Assembly: GCA_028098005.1 (NCBI GenBank)
Contig: JAOHFM010000004.1
Location: forward strand, 1 to 58,929
DNA: 58,929 bases
Direction of reading: 5' to 3'
Source of the DNA: Psychrosphaera sp.
GTDB taxonomy: Bacteria > Pseudomonadota > Gammaproteobacteria > Enterobacterales > Alteromonadaceae
The first letter of the stretch is position 1. Each line of letters opens with the position of its first letter. Below the pieces are notes generated by a model. The model saw only the letters and a list, made by a program, of their open reading frames with translations, had not been told where the DNA came from and did no database searches. Position numbers and translations under genes: made by a program. Positions 9,554 to 18,010 of this stretch are shown here, piece after piece.

Positions 9554-10147
9554 TTAACCGAATAAATCGGGTTGTGAAGCTATTTTTTGTTGGGCCAAAA
9601 ACAAGGCAGCAACTGAACGAGCCTCATTAAAGTCTTCGTGACCTAGCAGACTATCTGCGTCATTCCATCGCCATGTAATTTTTTCTAAAGGCTCTGGCTC
9701 ATCACCTTCTAATGTTTCTTCATATAAATCTAAGGCGATGTAAATGTGCATTTGAGCACTAAAATAACTCGGGGCCATAGATACCGTTTTTAACTTAATG
9801 AATCGTTTAGCGCCAAAACCAATTTCTTCTTTTAATTCACGGTTTGCAGCTTCCTCAGGTGTTTCACCAGGATCAATTAATCCTTTCGGAAAACCAACTT
9901 CGTACCCGTGGATTCCGGCGGCGTATTCCCTCACTAAAATAAACTCATCAACGTTCATGCAGGGCACAACCATAACGGCACCACGGCCTGAACCTTTCAT
10001 CCGTTCGTACTGGCGTTTTTCTCCATTGGAAAACTCTAAATCTAATTGCTCAATTTTAAATAAGTTACTTTGCGCAACTAATTTACTATTGTGAATTGTT
10101 GGCAATGTAGGCGCTTCAGGATAAGCGCTTATTTTTTTCCCCGACAT
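9554..10147 (-). CDS. nudE: ADP compounds hydrolase NudE
   Basis: This 197-residue Nudix enzyme is expected to cleave ADP-ribose, NADH and diadenosine polyphosphates to AMP plus the remaining phosphate ester. The Nudix box starts at GLIDPGETPEEAANRE, continues to LKEEIG and lies near residues 90-112. FSNGEKRQYERMKGSGRGAV before it is typical of NudE. It is divergent from yrfG with only 60 bp between starts. The nudE-yrfG neighbourhood is also found in E. coli, which supports both names. Confidence 0.93.
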   Translation of the reverse strand: MSGKKISAYPEAPTLPTIHNSKLVAQSNLFKIEQLDLEFSNGEKRQYERMKGSGRGAVMVVPCMNVDEFILVREYAAGIHGYEVGFPKGLIDPGETPEEAANRELKEEIGFGAKRFIKLKTVSMAPSYFSAQMHIYIALDLYEETLEGDEPEPLEKITWRWNDADSLLGHEDFNEARSVAALFLAQQKIASQPDLFG

Positions 10148-10207
10148 AACTACCTTCTGCTAAAATCGTTTCATAACCTAACTATAACGACTAAAAATAA
10201 GAAATCT

Positions 10208-10867
10208 ATGCTTAATTGGCACGACATTGAAACCGTATTACTTGATATGGACGGCACACTTTTAGACCTGCACTTTGACAACCACTTTTGGATGGAACAT
10301 ACACCGCTTGCGTATTCTAAGGTTCATGGCATGCCACTTCATGAAGCAAAGGTATTATTGAAACAGCAGAATGACGCCGTGTACGGGCAATTGGATTGGT
10401 ATTGTTTAGATTACTGGCAACGCGAGCTACAGCTTCCTATTGTTGAACTGAAAAGAGAAATACAACATTTAATTCAACTTAGAGACGATACTATCCCATT
10501 TTTAGACGCACTAAAGTCTGCCGGGAAACAGGTTGTTCTAGTAACCAATGCGCACCCTGATTCATTGAGCTTAAAAGTTGAAAGAACTCAGTTAGACGAT
10601 CACATTGACCACTTAATATCTTGCCACCAATTTGGAGCAAGCAAAGAAAGTCAGTCACTTTGGACACAACTACAAAGCCATTTAAACTTTGACCCAGCAA
10701 AGACACTTTTCGTTGATGATTCAGAACGTATTCTTCATTCAGCAAAAGAGTTTGGGATAAAGCACTTGCTTGCAGTCGCTAATCCAGACAGCAAGAAGGT
10801 CGCGGTGCCAATTAATGGATTCGTAAACGTCACTGACTACCGCACCTTACTAAACGACATCAAATAA
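10208..10867 (+). CDS. yrfG: GMP/IMP nucleotidase YrfG (HAD superfamily)
   Basis: A 219-residue HAD phosphatase, close to the E. coli length. Motif I LLDMDGTLLD is near residues 11-20, motif II is VLVTNA near 115, and motif IV is FVDDS near 174. YrfG proteins dephosphorylate purine mononucleotides. The reading frame is open for 117 bp upstream, but the ATG at 10208 gives the expected N-terminus (MLNWHDIETVLLDMDG) and leaves room for the promoter shared with nudE. Confidence 0.9.
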   Translation: MLNWHDIETVLLDMDGTLLDLHFDNHFWMEHTPLAYSKVHGMPLHEAKVLLKQQNDAVYGQLDWYCLDYWQRELQLPIVELKREIQHLIQLRDDTIPFLDALKSAGKQVVLVTNAHPDSLSLKVERTQLDDHIDHLISCHQFGASKESQSLWTQLQSHLNFDPAKTLFVDDSERILHSAKEFGIKHLLAVANPDSKKVAVPINGFVNVTDYRTLLNDIK

Positions 10868-10908
10868 GTTTTTACGCCTATAAAATAAAGGCAGCTATAA
10901 GCTTGTTG

Positions 10909-11466
10909 TTACTTATTACAACTTCTTAGTGGCTGCTCTTTATCAAAAAATATAGTAATTTCCGCCACCGTTACGCCAAACTTCTTCATGGCGGTTTTGT
11001 TCATGAGTCGATATTCGTCCAATTGATACATCCAGTCATCTAACGCAAAAGTGTATTCGCTGTTATCAATACTAACTTCTAGGTTGTACTTCCAATTAAA
11101 CGCAAAACCAATCGCTTCACCTGTAGCTTCTCCATCTACATCACCTGCCGAGCCCGAGTATATGCCATCGGCTGACTTATTTAATTTCCATATTCGTCGG
11201 TCTTCCTCACCGTCGTCATAATAGAAAAACTCATCCAAAACGCCAGTTTTACCGCGTTCTGCGTCTTCCCAGGTTCCCGTCATTTCTACGCAAAAACGTC
11301 GGGTTACTTTGTCACTATAATCTTGAATCATGCCCCACGCGACCACGTCACCATCAAAGTAACGATCTAACTCAAACTTTGGATTTGTATCTTGATACTC
11401 ATCTACTTGGGTGCTGCAACCTACAAGTAATAAGCTAAAAAACAATGCAACGAGAACCGTTTTCAT
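10909..11466 (-). CDS. DUF3833 family lipoprotein
   Basis: The 185-residue precursor has a lipoprotein signal (hydrophobic stretch to LVGC, Cys near residue 17), then an acidic beta-rich domain of the DUF3833 family (NPKFELDRYFDGDVVAWGMI). No catalytic motif is visible. It is the last gene of a three-gene minus-strand run with the chalcone-isomerase-like and DUF2878 genes. In related bacteria these families often occur near DUF1365 and cyclopropane-fatty-acid-synthase-like genes, suggesting a role in modified membrane lipids; those partners are absent here. Confidence 0.85.
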   Translation of the reverse strand: MKTVLVALFFSLLLVGCSTQVDEYQDTNPKFELDRYFDGDVVAWGMIQDYSDKVTRRFCVEMTGTWEDAERGKTGVLDEFFYYDDGEEDRRIWKLNKSADGIYSGSAGDVDGEATGEAIGFAFNWKYNLEVSIDNSEYTFALDDWMYQLDEYRLMNKTAMKKFGVTVAEITIFFDKEQPLRSCNK

Positions 11467-11480
11467 AAAATTGGCCTTAT

Positions 11481-12155
11481 TTATAATGATAATAACTGCT
11501 TACGTAACTTCGGCTCGGATGTATCAACTGACAGCCAAATATCTAAGAATGTTTTCCCAAACTCGGGATTATCTTGTTTCGACAAAAATTCGTTATTATA
11601 AAAAAACACGCTGTGATCCGAGTACATCAACAAGGCTAGTTTGTCGCCCTCTTTCAAATTTGGCCACGTCTCACTTAGCCAGGTCACATACTGTGCATAA
11701 TCTGCGTCGCTCACTTTTAAGTGCTGCCATTGCTCCACGGTACTGTCTATCAAGTCTTTAGCTTTTATGTCTCTTTTATAGTGTATTTCTAAAACAACGG
11801 GTCCTTGCTCATGCCAATCTGATTTACTATCAAACTTACCTTTCATATTAAACAGTCTACTGTCGTAAACATCCCAAAATAGGTAGCTAAACTCCGCTTG
11901 CCCGGTGGCCTTAAAGCTTTTTCCATTTGATAATACTAGAGTGTTATTTTGTACGGTATAACGTAAATCTCCAGCAGTGTCTTTTGTTTGAGTATTAACG
12001 ACGGTTTGAGCATAAGCAGGCTTACCTATTAAAAGCGTTGCCATTAATGTCATGATGGCCGTTACAAATACCGCCGCCAATAACGAAACGTTGCTCGCAT
12101 AAAAACCAGAAAGCTTGTTAAAGCGCTTTAATATAAATGGATTGTTCAGACTCAT
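11481..12155 (-). CDS. Chalcone-isomerase-like exported protein
   Basis: This 224-residue protein has an N-terminal hydrophobic segment (about residues 20-48, ending near PAYAQ), so it is exported or anchored. The rest matches the chalcone isomerase-like family: FSYLFWDVYDSRLF near 90-103, YKRDIKAKDLIDSTVEQW near 128-145, GKTFLDIWL near the end. Bacterial members have no shown isomerase activity, and the fold is shared with fatty-acid-binding proteins. It starts four bases inside the DUF2878 gene (ATGA), showing translational coupling. Confidence 0.82.
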   Translation of the reverse strand: MSLNNPFILKRFNKLSGFYASNVSLLAAVFVTAIMTLMATLLIGKPAYAQTVVNTQTKDTAGDLRYTVQNNTLVLSNGKSFKATGQAEFSYLFWDVYDSRLFNMKGKFDSKSDWHEQGPVVLEIHYKRDIKAKDLIDSTVEQWQHLKVSDADYAQYVTWLSETWPNLKEGDKLALLMYSDHSVFFYNNEFLSKQDNPEFGKTFLDIWLSVDTSEPKLRKQLLSL

Positions 12156-12679
12156 GATACTTGCTCCAAATCATTTAAATTTTGAATATGTGATTGCCTT
12201 AGGCGCTTCCCCCATTGAGTTAGAAGCAAAAACAACGGCCCCCAAATAACAGCAAAAACAATTGCCGTTTGCCAAATACCAAGCGGTACTTCTATCGCCC
12301 CGAGCCTAGCGCCTGCTAAATAAGATAACGGACCACTGATACAGCCACCTATAAACGCCAACCAAGGCTTTTGCTGAAAATATTTCAAACTGTGATTTAA
12401 CGTCATCGCAAAACCTGCCCAGATAAGCACCAACCACGGAGGAATGATGAAGGGTATAACTACACCATGATTAAACTGAAAAACGCCAAATGCCATTAAT
12501 AAAGAGTCGATGAATAAACCAATGGCTACACTGGCTAAGATGATGACAACATCCGGCTTATTGTATTTTGTATGGTACAAATGAAATGCGACTAGCGCTA
12601 AGCCCACGGGCAGGAATGTATTGCCAATAAGAATACAACCAAACCAAATGAGTTGAAAAAGTATAAAGTTAATAAGCAT
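12152..12679 (-). CDS. DUF2878 family membrane protein
   Basis: An integral membrane protein of 175 residues with about five or six hydrophobic helices and Pro/Trp-rich turns (IPPWLVLIWAGFAMTLNHSL near 92-111), matching DUF2878, whose function is unknown. It is the first gene of the operon with the chalcone-isomerase-like and DUF3833 genes, with GGGGAAG near its start. The conserved trio suggests an envelope-lipid role by association only. Confidence 0.82.
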   Translation of the reverse strand: MLINFILFQLIWFGCILIGNTFLPVGLALVAFHLYHTKYNKPDVVIILASVAIGLFIDSLLMAFGVFQFNHGVVIPFIIPPWLVLIWAGFAMTLNHSLKYFQQKPWLAFIGGCISGPLSYLAGARLGAIEVPLGIWQTAIVFAVIWGPLFLLLTQWGKRLRQSHIQNLNDLEQVS

Positions 12680-12732
12680 AGGTAACTTCCCCTGTTTGCT
12701 TTTTATACGGAGTCATCATTAGTTTAGTTCAT

Positions 12733-12759
12733 AAAAAAGGCCACCGTGAAGGTAGCCTT
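12733..12759 (-). terminator. Terminator of the gsp operon
   Basis: On the minus strand an AAGGC-T-ACC stem pairs with GGT-G-GCCTT (one mismatch) around a five-base loop and is followed by T4 or more. It lies 29 bp beyond the gspN stop, ending the T2SS transcript before the DUF2878 operon. Confidence 0.75.
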
Positions 12760-12787
12760 GATTTACAACGTAAACACTTTTAAAGCA

Positions 12788-13549
12788 CTATAGTTTGATT
12801 GGGTAACGGCCTTGTGCGTCCAATTGCGAAAACATCTTAATGCCGTTGTGAATATCTCTAGGTAAGCTCGGATCAGGCTTCACAAACCCTTGAAAGGTAA
12901 ATGAATCTGGCGACTCAATACGAGCACTCCCTTCCAAACCTAATCGGTTCAAACCATCAAATAAAGCTACAATATCACCTTCGTTACAAGACAATTGGGA
13001 AGCAATTGTGCCTAATTCCATTGCTTGACCAAAAACAACTTCCGCTTTTGTCCACAACAACTCACCCTGCAAAATATCACACATTTGCATTGGCGTATTT
13101 GGGTCAATTGCGGAAGTCATATGAAAGTCATCTATGTCTAAAATCACTCGACCTTTTAGCTCACTAGTCGGAATCGGTAACTCCGAACGGATTGCATTGG
13201 CTGGCGCTCGAAAGGTGAGTTCCGATAATGACAAGGTATTGAAACCTAGCGATATATTTCCTTTTCCGCTCAACTGATTGCTCTCTCTTGCCTGGCCAAA
13301 TTTCAGATCAAATGACAGTTTACCAGTAAATAAAGAAGCAATATTCATATCCCAAGTTAAACTACTAAAGTGCCACTTATCAACTTGAATTACATTTGCT
13401 CGACCTGACCAAAGTGTGCCCGATAACGACTGATAGGCTACATTTTTAGGAGTATCTATATACTTTGCAATAAAGCTGACTGGAGTTAATAAAACGCCAA
13501 AAACAATAAACAGTGCTATAAACAGGGAAAGAAGTTTTTTAACCGACAT
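12788..13549 (-). CDS. gspN: Type II secretion protein GspN
   Basis: This 253-residue protein has one N-terminal transmembrane segment (about 5-30) and a periplasmic beta-rich domain typical of GspN (YIDTPKNVAYQSLSGTLWSG, SLTWDMNIASLFTGKLSFDL). GspN is an accessory part of some T2SS. It is the last gene of the operon; its ATG overlaps the gspM stop by one base. Two Cys residues (about 157 and 183) could form a disulfide in the periplasm. Confidence 0.9.
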   Translation of the reverse strand: MSVKKLLSLFIALFIVFGVLLTPVSFIAKYIDTPKNVAYQSLSGTLWSGRANVIQVDKWHFSSLTWDMNIASLFTGKLSFDLKFGQARESNQLSGKGNISLGFNTLSLSELTFRAPANAIRSELPIPTSELKGRVILDIDDFHMTSAIDPNTPMQMCDILQGELLWTKAEVVFGQAMELGTIASQLSCNEGDIVALFDGLNRLGLEGSARIESPDSFTFQGFVKPDPSLPRDIHNGIKMFSQLDAQGRYPIKL

Positions 13550-14052
13550 TAATTACGCTCCAAGTCTAGGCGTCGTACACGGACAATGCCTGTCTCGTCG
13601 GTCTTCGATAAATCTAAGTTACTTACATAAATACCATGTTGATTTCGAAGATCCGCCAACCATTTAGTTAACTGATTAAAGTTTATGTCTTCAAGTCCAA
13701 CCTTCACTATATCTGCAGTTTGTGGCTGTAACCTTGCCAAAGTAACTCCATTTCTTCTGGCGGTCGAATTAATAAGCTGTGTAATGGAGCCATTATTGCT
13801 GCCAACGCTGCCAGTGTTTGATCCAGAACGTTTAATTAGCGCTATTTGCTGATTAGCCCAAGCATTTAACTCTTGCTGTTGTATCAATTTCTTTGATGTC
13901 TCTGACAATCCATTCGCTACTGAGCTATACACAGAGATAACTACAAACAAGCTAATACAAATTCCGAGTATCAAGATAAGCTTTTGCTCACTCTCTGTTT
14001 TTGACTGATATAAAGTAATCGTCTTTTGTTTAAAGTTAGCTATTGCTGACAT
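13549..14052 (-). CDS. gspM: Type II secretion inner-membrane protein GspM
   Basis: GspM (167 residues) is a bitopic inner-membrane protein that binds GspL and helps form the assembly platform. The transmembrane segment lies near residues 25-46, then a coiled region rich in Gln and a small ferredoxin-like periplasmic domain (NGVTLARLQPQTADIVKVGL). Single-base overlaps with gspL and gspN show tight coupling. A short Gly/Ser/Asn linker near residues 78-88 is low in complexity. Confidence 0.92.
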   Translation of the reverse strand: MSAIANFKQKTITLYQSKTESEQKLILILGICISLFVVISVYSSVANGLSETSKKLIQQQELNAWANQQIALIKRSGSNTGSVGSNNGSITQLINSTARRNGVTLARLQPQTADIVKVGLEDINFNQLTKWLADLRNQHGIYVSNLDLSKTDETGIVRVRRLDLERN

Positions 14053-15299
14053 TATCTAGACTCCTTAATACTTAGTGAGCCAGTCACTACAGCGCCATCA
14101 TTGTTTACAGCGCCTGGGTTTACTTCCAACCCTAACTCTACAATGGCCACTCGGAACTTCTCAAACTCTTGAAAAGATGGCGCAACTGCGCTTAACCTGA
14201 GTTCATTACGTTTGCCGTCAAACCTTAAGTTTTCAATTTTCACCGTTGAGAAGCTCTTAAAAACCGAACTTAACTCATCCATTACTGTCAAATACTCAAA
14301 CGAAGACGTAGAAGCTCCACCGCCAGAAATTGCTTTTACCTTTGACTGTAACTGTCTTTTTAAGAGGTTTATACGTAGCTTTTCTTTAGGGAATGCTTGC
14401 TGGTATGAATTGGCCAACTCTTGCTGAGCTGACGCCAAACGAGCCTTCTGCTGTTGCCACTGCGCTGTCAGCATAACAAACTGTATAATAAGTAATAAGC
14501 CACCTAATATGGCTACTGGTCGCCATGTTTGCCATGCTTTACTCACTGGTTTTTTAGGCGCGAATTCACCTTGTAGTAAATTCCACTTTTGCTTAGCAGC
14601 CTGCTGCGCCAGTAACAACATAGGCAACTCAGGATCTTCCGCGATTACCTTAATAGATTTTGATTCATCTTCCGCCGCTTCAACTAGCTCTTTTGGCAAA
14701 GGGCTATAAAAATTAATGGTTTTGTTCGTCATTTGCTGGGTATACAAAGACAACCAATCTTTTTCAATAAAACAACCTTGCCATTGCCCTTCGCGTATCA
14801 AATAGCCATTGGCTATTTCAATTAAGCTTATGTGTTCTGGTTTTTCGTCTAGTGGAATACACAACACTTCCGGAAGAATATGATTCACCCGAATATCATG
14901 GTCTGCTAACAAGCTCACCCAACCGGCTAAAATCACTTTATTTACCACCGCGATATTAATAAAGTGCTGTTCTAGCTCTTTATCAAAACCCACATTTTGA
15001 ATAGCAAAATGTAACTTCTCGATGTCGTCGGCTAGTTCATCTTCAAGCATATACGGCAAAGCCTTGAGGACCTGACGTGTTGGTTTTATAGCACTCATGT
15101 GCGTGATAAGTCGAACATCACCACTATTGGCCAGCACGGTTACTGGACGGCCTTGTGCATAACGACTTAAAGAAGACAGTTCAGACTGACTTTGCAGTTC
15201 ACCCGAAACAATGACTTCGTTCGTTACATCAGACCATACTAGCCAAGATACTGGACTAGTTTTTTGGCTGCTCATCCTCAGGATTAGCTTTTCGCTCAA
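14052..15299 (-). CDS. gspL: Type II secretion protein GspL
   Basis: GspL (about 415 residues) recruits the ATPase GspE through its cytoplasmic actin-like domain (about 1-240) and passes through the membrane near residues 258-278 to a periplasmic ferredoxin-like domain. The frame is open farther upstream, but the family begins at (M)SEKLILRM. A TTG at 15299 stands five bases after a strong GGAGG, so TTG is taken as the start. It overlaps the end of gspK by 44 bases, which suits translational coupling. Confidence 0.9.
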   Translation of the reverse strand: MSEKLILRMSSQKTSPVSWLVWSDVTNEVIVSGELQSQSELSSLSRYAQGRPVTVLANSGDVRLITHMSAIKPTRQVLKALPYMLEDELADDIEKLHFAIQNVGFDKELEQHFINIAVVNKVILAGWVSLLADHDIRVNHILPEVLCIPLDEKPEHISLIEIANGYLIREGQWQGCFIEKDWLSLYTQQMTNKTINFYSPLPKELVEAAEDESKSIKVIAEDPELPMLLLAQQAAKQKWNLLQGEFAPKKPVSKAWQTWRPVAILGGLLLIIQFVMLTAQWQQQKARLASAQQELANSYQQAFPKEKLRINLLKRQLQSKVKAISGGGASTSSFEYLTVMDELSSVFKSFSTVKIENLRFDGKRNELRLSAVAPSFQEFEKFRVAIVELGLEVNPGAVNNDGAVVTGSLSIKESR

Positions 15300-16278
15300 C
15301 TTCCCCTCCAAATCGACGCCCAATAACCCAAGCTCGATACTGTTCATCTAACTGAATCAAGCTGGTCAATGCAAATTTGGCGTCGTTATAAGTTGCATTT
15401 GTAATTAATTTAAAAAATTTACTCGTTACCGTAAAAGCCTTCCTGTCGACATTCGCGATTCCGCTAATCGACTTAACTGATGGTAAGTCCCAAAATTCGT
15501 TTATGTCTTGAAAACCCTTTTCTGGGCGGTCACCAATCACTTTTTGTGCGGTGGACTCATCAATATTAAGCACGGCCATTAGCAGCTCAGGCTCGTTTTC
15601 TTTGATGGTATTTACGTTAACAATAAGCTCGTGATATTGCGGAATAGCACACACAAACTTCTTAATTTTATTCAGTGTTAGCGGATCAAACCCGTATATC
15701 ACTCTAAGCTCATTTTCATGAGCAAGGGCACTATTACCGCTTAAATATGGAAACTCCATTGACGAATACATATCACCATCGTAACCACCCGCTTCGGTGG
15801 CGTAATCGTCTGGATCTATCCAATCGTAAACGTTATTCGCTAGGTCTTCTAGACTTACTTCAGACTCTACTTCCAATGACTCTAATAAACGAACAAACAT
15901 ATCACGTAATGCTTTTTGTTTAGTTTTATCAATGTTGGGCTTCCAAAGGCCATTAAGATTAAAACAGCTATGTAAGTCAACAACACGGCCTTCTATTAGT
16001 CCATTGCTAACAGGAAAAGCCATGCCTTCCGCGGCCCACGTTTGTTCTAGGTGGGTTACGCCATTATCTTCTTTTAAGGTTTCTGTTAATAACATTTTAA
16101 CAAAAGACTCTGAACCTTTTGCGTACTCAAATGCTTGTTGGCGCTCAAACATATTTTGGGCGCGGCTAATACCTAAACGTTGCGATTTCAATAACTGTGA
16201 GGCCAATACAACACAAAGGGCCACAATGAGCATAACCGAAATTAAAGCGATGCCCCGCTGTTGTTTAACCTTGGTCAA
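15256..16278 (-). CDS. gspK: Type II secretion minor pseudopilin GspK
   Basis: GspK (340 residues) forms the tip of the pseudopilus with GspI and GspJ. A short basic leader ends at QQRG, followed by IALISVMLIVALCVVLASQ. The missing Glu at mature position 5 is normal for GspK. The large alpha domain carries the acidic DPDDYATEAGGYDGD segment near 175-190, likely the Ca-binding region. It overlaps gspJ by 14 bases and gspL by 44. Confidence 0.95.
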   Translation of the reverse strand: MTKVKQQRGIALISVMLIVALCVVLASQLLKSQRLGISRAQNMFERQQAFEYAKGSESFVKMLLTETLKEDNGVTHLEQTWAAEGMAFPVSNGLIEGRVVDLHSCFNLNGLWKPNIDKTKQKALRDMFVRLLESLEVESEVSLEDLANNVYDWIDPDDYATEAGGYDGDMYSSMEFPYLSGNSALAHENELRVIYGFDPLTLNKIKKFVCAIPQYHELIVNVNTIKENEPELLMAVLNIDESTAQKVIGDRPEKGFQDINEFWDLPSVKSISGIANVDRKAFTVTSKFFKLITNATYNDAKFALTSLIQLDEQYRAWVIGRRFGGEVERKANPEDEQPKN

Positions 16279-16909
16279 CTTGAGTTTCCTCTATAAACGC
16301 AAATACTCGCTCAATTTTTCCAAACATTTCCGTTAAAAACGTTAACCTTACCAATAGCGGTAAGCCCTTCTCAGGTAAATCCTCTTGCCACTCGTTGTCA
16401 TAAAAATACTGCAGTTTTAACTCTGACACGCCTTCTATTAAGTCTTGAATTCTTGGCTCTTCACCTCTATCAGAATCAACATAATTAAAATAAAGCCTTT
16501 GCAAAACACCTTCTACTACACGATAACCAACGGCTTGCAATTCGCTTCTAGGTAATATCATGACAGGATTAATCCAACCGTCACGAACAAATGCAAAACC
16601 TAAGTCTTCAGAGTCTAATAAATAAGGCTCAGCCACAAAATACTTATCAATAGGTGGTTCACCATTAAGTCTTATTTTTCGTTGTACCACTTGCTGAAAG
16701 TCATTTTCAATAAACATCATGGCCCGCTGCAAGTGTGTTAACTGCGCCGACTGAGCTTCAATATGTTCTTTATTAGATATTGTATTATTAAGTACTGAAT
16801 AAGTAGCAACGCCTAACATGGCAAAAATAGCCAAAGACAATAACATTTCAATTAAAGTAAAGCCTTGGTGCGTGGCTTTATTTGAAGCTAATCGATGTTT
16901 GCTATTCAT
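16265..16909 (-). CDS. gspJ: Type II secretion minor pseudopilin GspJ
   Basis: The 214-residue precursor carries a type IV prepilin signal: leader MNSKHRLASNKATHQG, then FTLIEMLLSLAIFAML with Glu at mature position 5. The periplasmic part (VLPRSELQAVGYRVVEGVLQ) is typical of GspJ. An in-frame start 33 bp upstream exists, but the ATG at 16909 has AGAGG at good spacing and overlaps the gspI stop by eight bases, so it is chosen. Confidence 0.94.
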   Translation of the reverse strand: MNSKHRLASNKATHQGFTLIEMLLSLAIFAMLGVATYSVLNNTISNKEHIEAQSAQLTHLQRAMMFIENDFQQVVQRKIRLNGEPPIDKYFVAEPYLLDSEDLGFAFVRDGWINPVMILPRSELQAVGYRVVEGVLQRLYFNYVDSDRGEEPRIQDLIEGVSELKLQYFYDNEWQEDLPEKGLPLLVRLTFLTEMFGKIERVFAFIEETQVDQG

Positions 16910-17369
16910 CACTTTTGCCTCTTGGCACATATTGAACAACATACGTTTCTAAGTCGTAAATACTGTTTTTGCTGTCTTCAAATTCATAAACTGAAACCGT
17001 CACGGCGCGCATTCTAGGATCAGCGGTTTCCACAACTTGTTGTCGCCAAAACCATTTTAAACCTGCCATTTCAGCTTCACCTTTGTGATTTTGCTTTGGT
17101 GGCCAGGCTTTTTCCACTTGAAGCTCCGTTAAGCGATTTTGGGCCACCCAAGATGCAAAGGTCATTTGTTGTAGTAAGCCAATATTGCTCGCACTTTGGC
17201 TAACTACATTTAAAATTGAGGCACTGGCATAGGCAAAAATAGCTAACGCTAGTAACATTTCTACTAACGTAAAGCCCTTCACTTTTTTACGAGCTTTAGT
17301 GGGTACCGTATTAAGCGGAGCTACAGGTGAAGTACTAGATTGAGTGTTCTGTTTAGCAACAAGCTTCAT
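16902..17369 (-). CDS. gspI: Type II secretion minor pseudopilin GspI
   Basis: Minor pseudopilin of 155 residues, recognised by FTLVEMLLALAIFAYASASI and the downstream SWVAQNRLTELQVEKAWPP block. The leader before the Gly-Phe cleavage site is unusually long, about 32 residues and rich in Ser, Thr and Pro; most GspI leaders are 5-10. No good internal start is seen nearer the cleavage site. The ATG overlaps the gspH stop by one base (TAATG), which supports this start. Confidence 0.93.
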   Translation of the reverse strand: MKLVAKQNTQSSTSPVAPLNTVPTKARKKVKGFTLVEMLLALAIFAYASASILNVVSQSASNIGLLQQMTFASWVAQNRLTELQVEKAWPPKQNHKGEAEMAGLKWFWRQQVVETADPRMRAVTVSVYEFEDSKNSIYDLETYVVQYVPRGKSDE

Positions 17370-17977
17370 TATCTATCAAGCTCCTGTTGCTGTGTGGGGT
17401 CGTAATATTTTACTGGAGCAGTAAACAAGCCTTGGATCACAAACATCACAACGTCATCAAAATCTTGGAACTCTAACTCAATTTCAAAGGGGGATATTTC
17501 GCCAGAAGATAATAAAAACACTTGCGGGAACGCTAACAGCTTTTCTTCATTTGAAAGTCCAGACTGATCTTCCATTGTTTCATCGTCAATAAATTGCACG
17601 GCACTTAACAAGTTTTTTTCTTGCCAAGGTAATCCATCAAGCTTGAGTGTCAGCGTTAAATTTTCATTTAACGGCTCTGTTTCAAACGGACGTTCCGTAA
17701 AGCGAACCCACTCTTCATCTTCTAATACCAAAAATACGTATTGCTGTTCCGATACCGCTAAACCAAGCTGTTTATTTTTTACCGTGGCATACTCCGACGC
17801 CAAGTTAATTAACGCCGTGAGTTTTTGCGATTCTTCTTCCACTAAGTCATAGGCATTAGGCGTAAAACTAGGAAAGCGCACAAGCGACACTAAGTAGCCG
17901 ATGATAACAATAACCAACATCAACTCTATTAGGGTAAAGCCTTGGTTTTTTGAATACCTGGCCATTGTCGCTTTCAC
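17369..17977 (-). CDS. gspH: Type II secretion minor pseudopilin GspH
   Basis: Minor pseudopilin of 202 residues: basic leader ending at SKNQG, then FTLIELMLVIVIIGYLVSLV with Glu5, then an acidic beta domain. The start is ambiguous: GTG at 17977, or ATG four codons later (MARYSKNQG). Neither has an outstanding ribosome site, although GAGAG precedes both. Its place between gspG and gspI fixes the identity. Confidence 0.92.
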   Translation of the reverse strand: MKATMARYSKNQGFTLIELMLVIVIIGYLVSLVRFPSFTPNAYDLVEEESQKLTALINLASEYATVKNKQLGLAVSEQQYVFLVLEDEEWVRFTERPFETEPLNENLTLTLKLDGLPWQEKNLLSAVQFIDDETMEDQSGLSNEEKLLAFPQVFLLSSGEISPFEIELEFQDFDDVVMFVIQGLFTAPVKYYDPTQQQELDR

Positions 17978-18010
17978 TCTCGTGTACTTCTATTTAATAC
18001 CTTAAACCGC

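Noticed and set aside
11411..11761. 116-residue plus-strand frame across the DUF3833 / chalcone-isomerase-like boundary
   Set aside because: Antisense to two supported genes, without recognisable domain or ribosome site.
15932..16336. 134-residue plus-strand reading frame over gspK/gspJ
   Set aside because: A shadow of two overlapping, clearly identified pseudopilin genes; composition is rich in Ser, Cys and Arg as in antisense frames.
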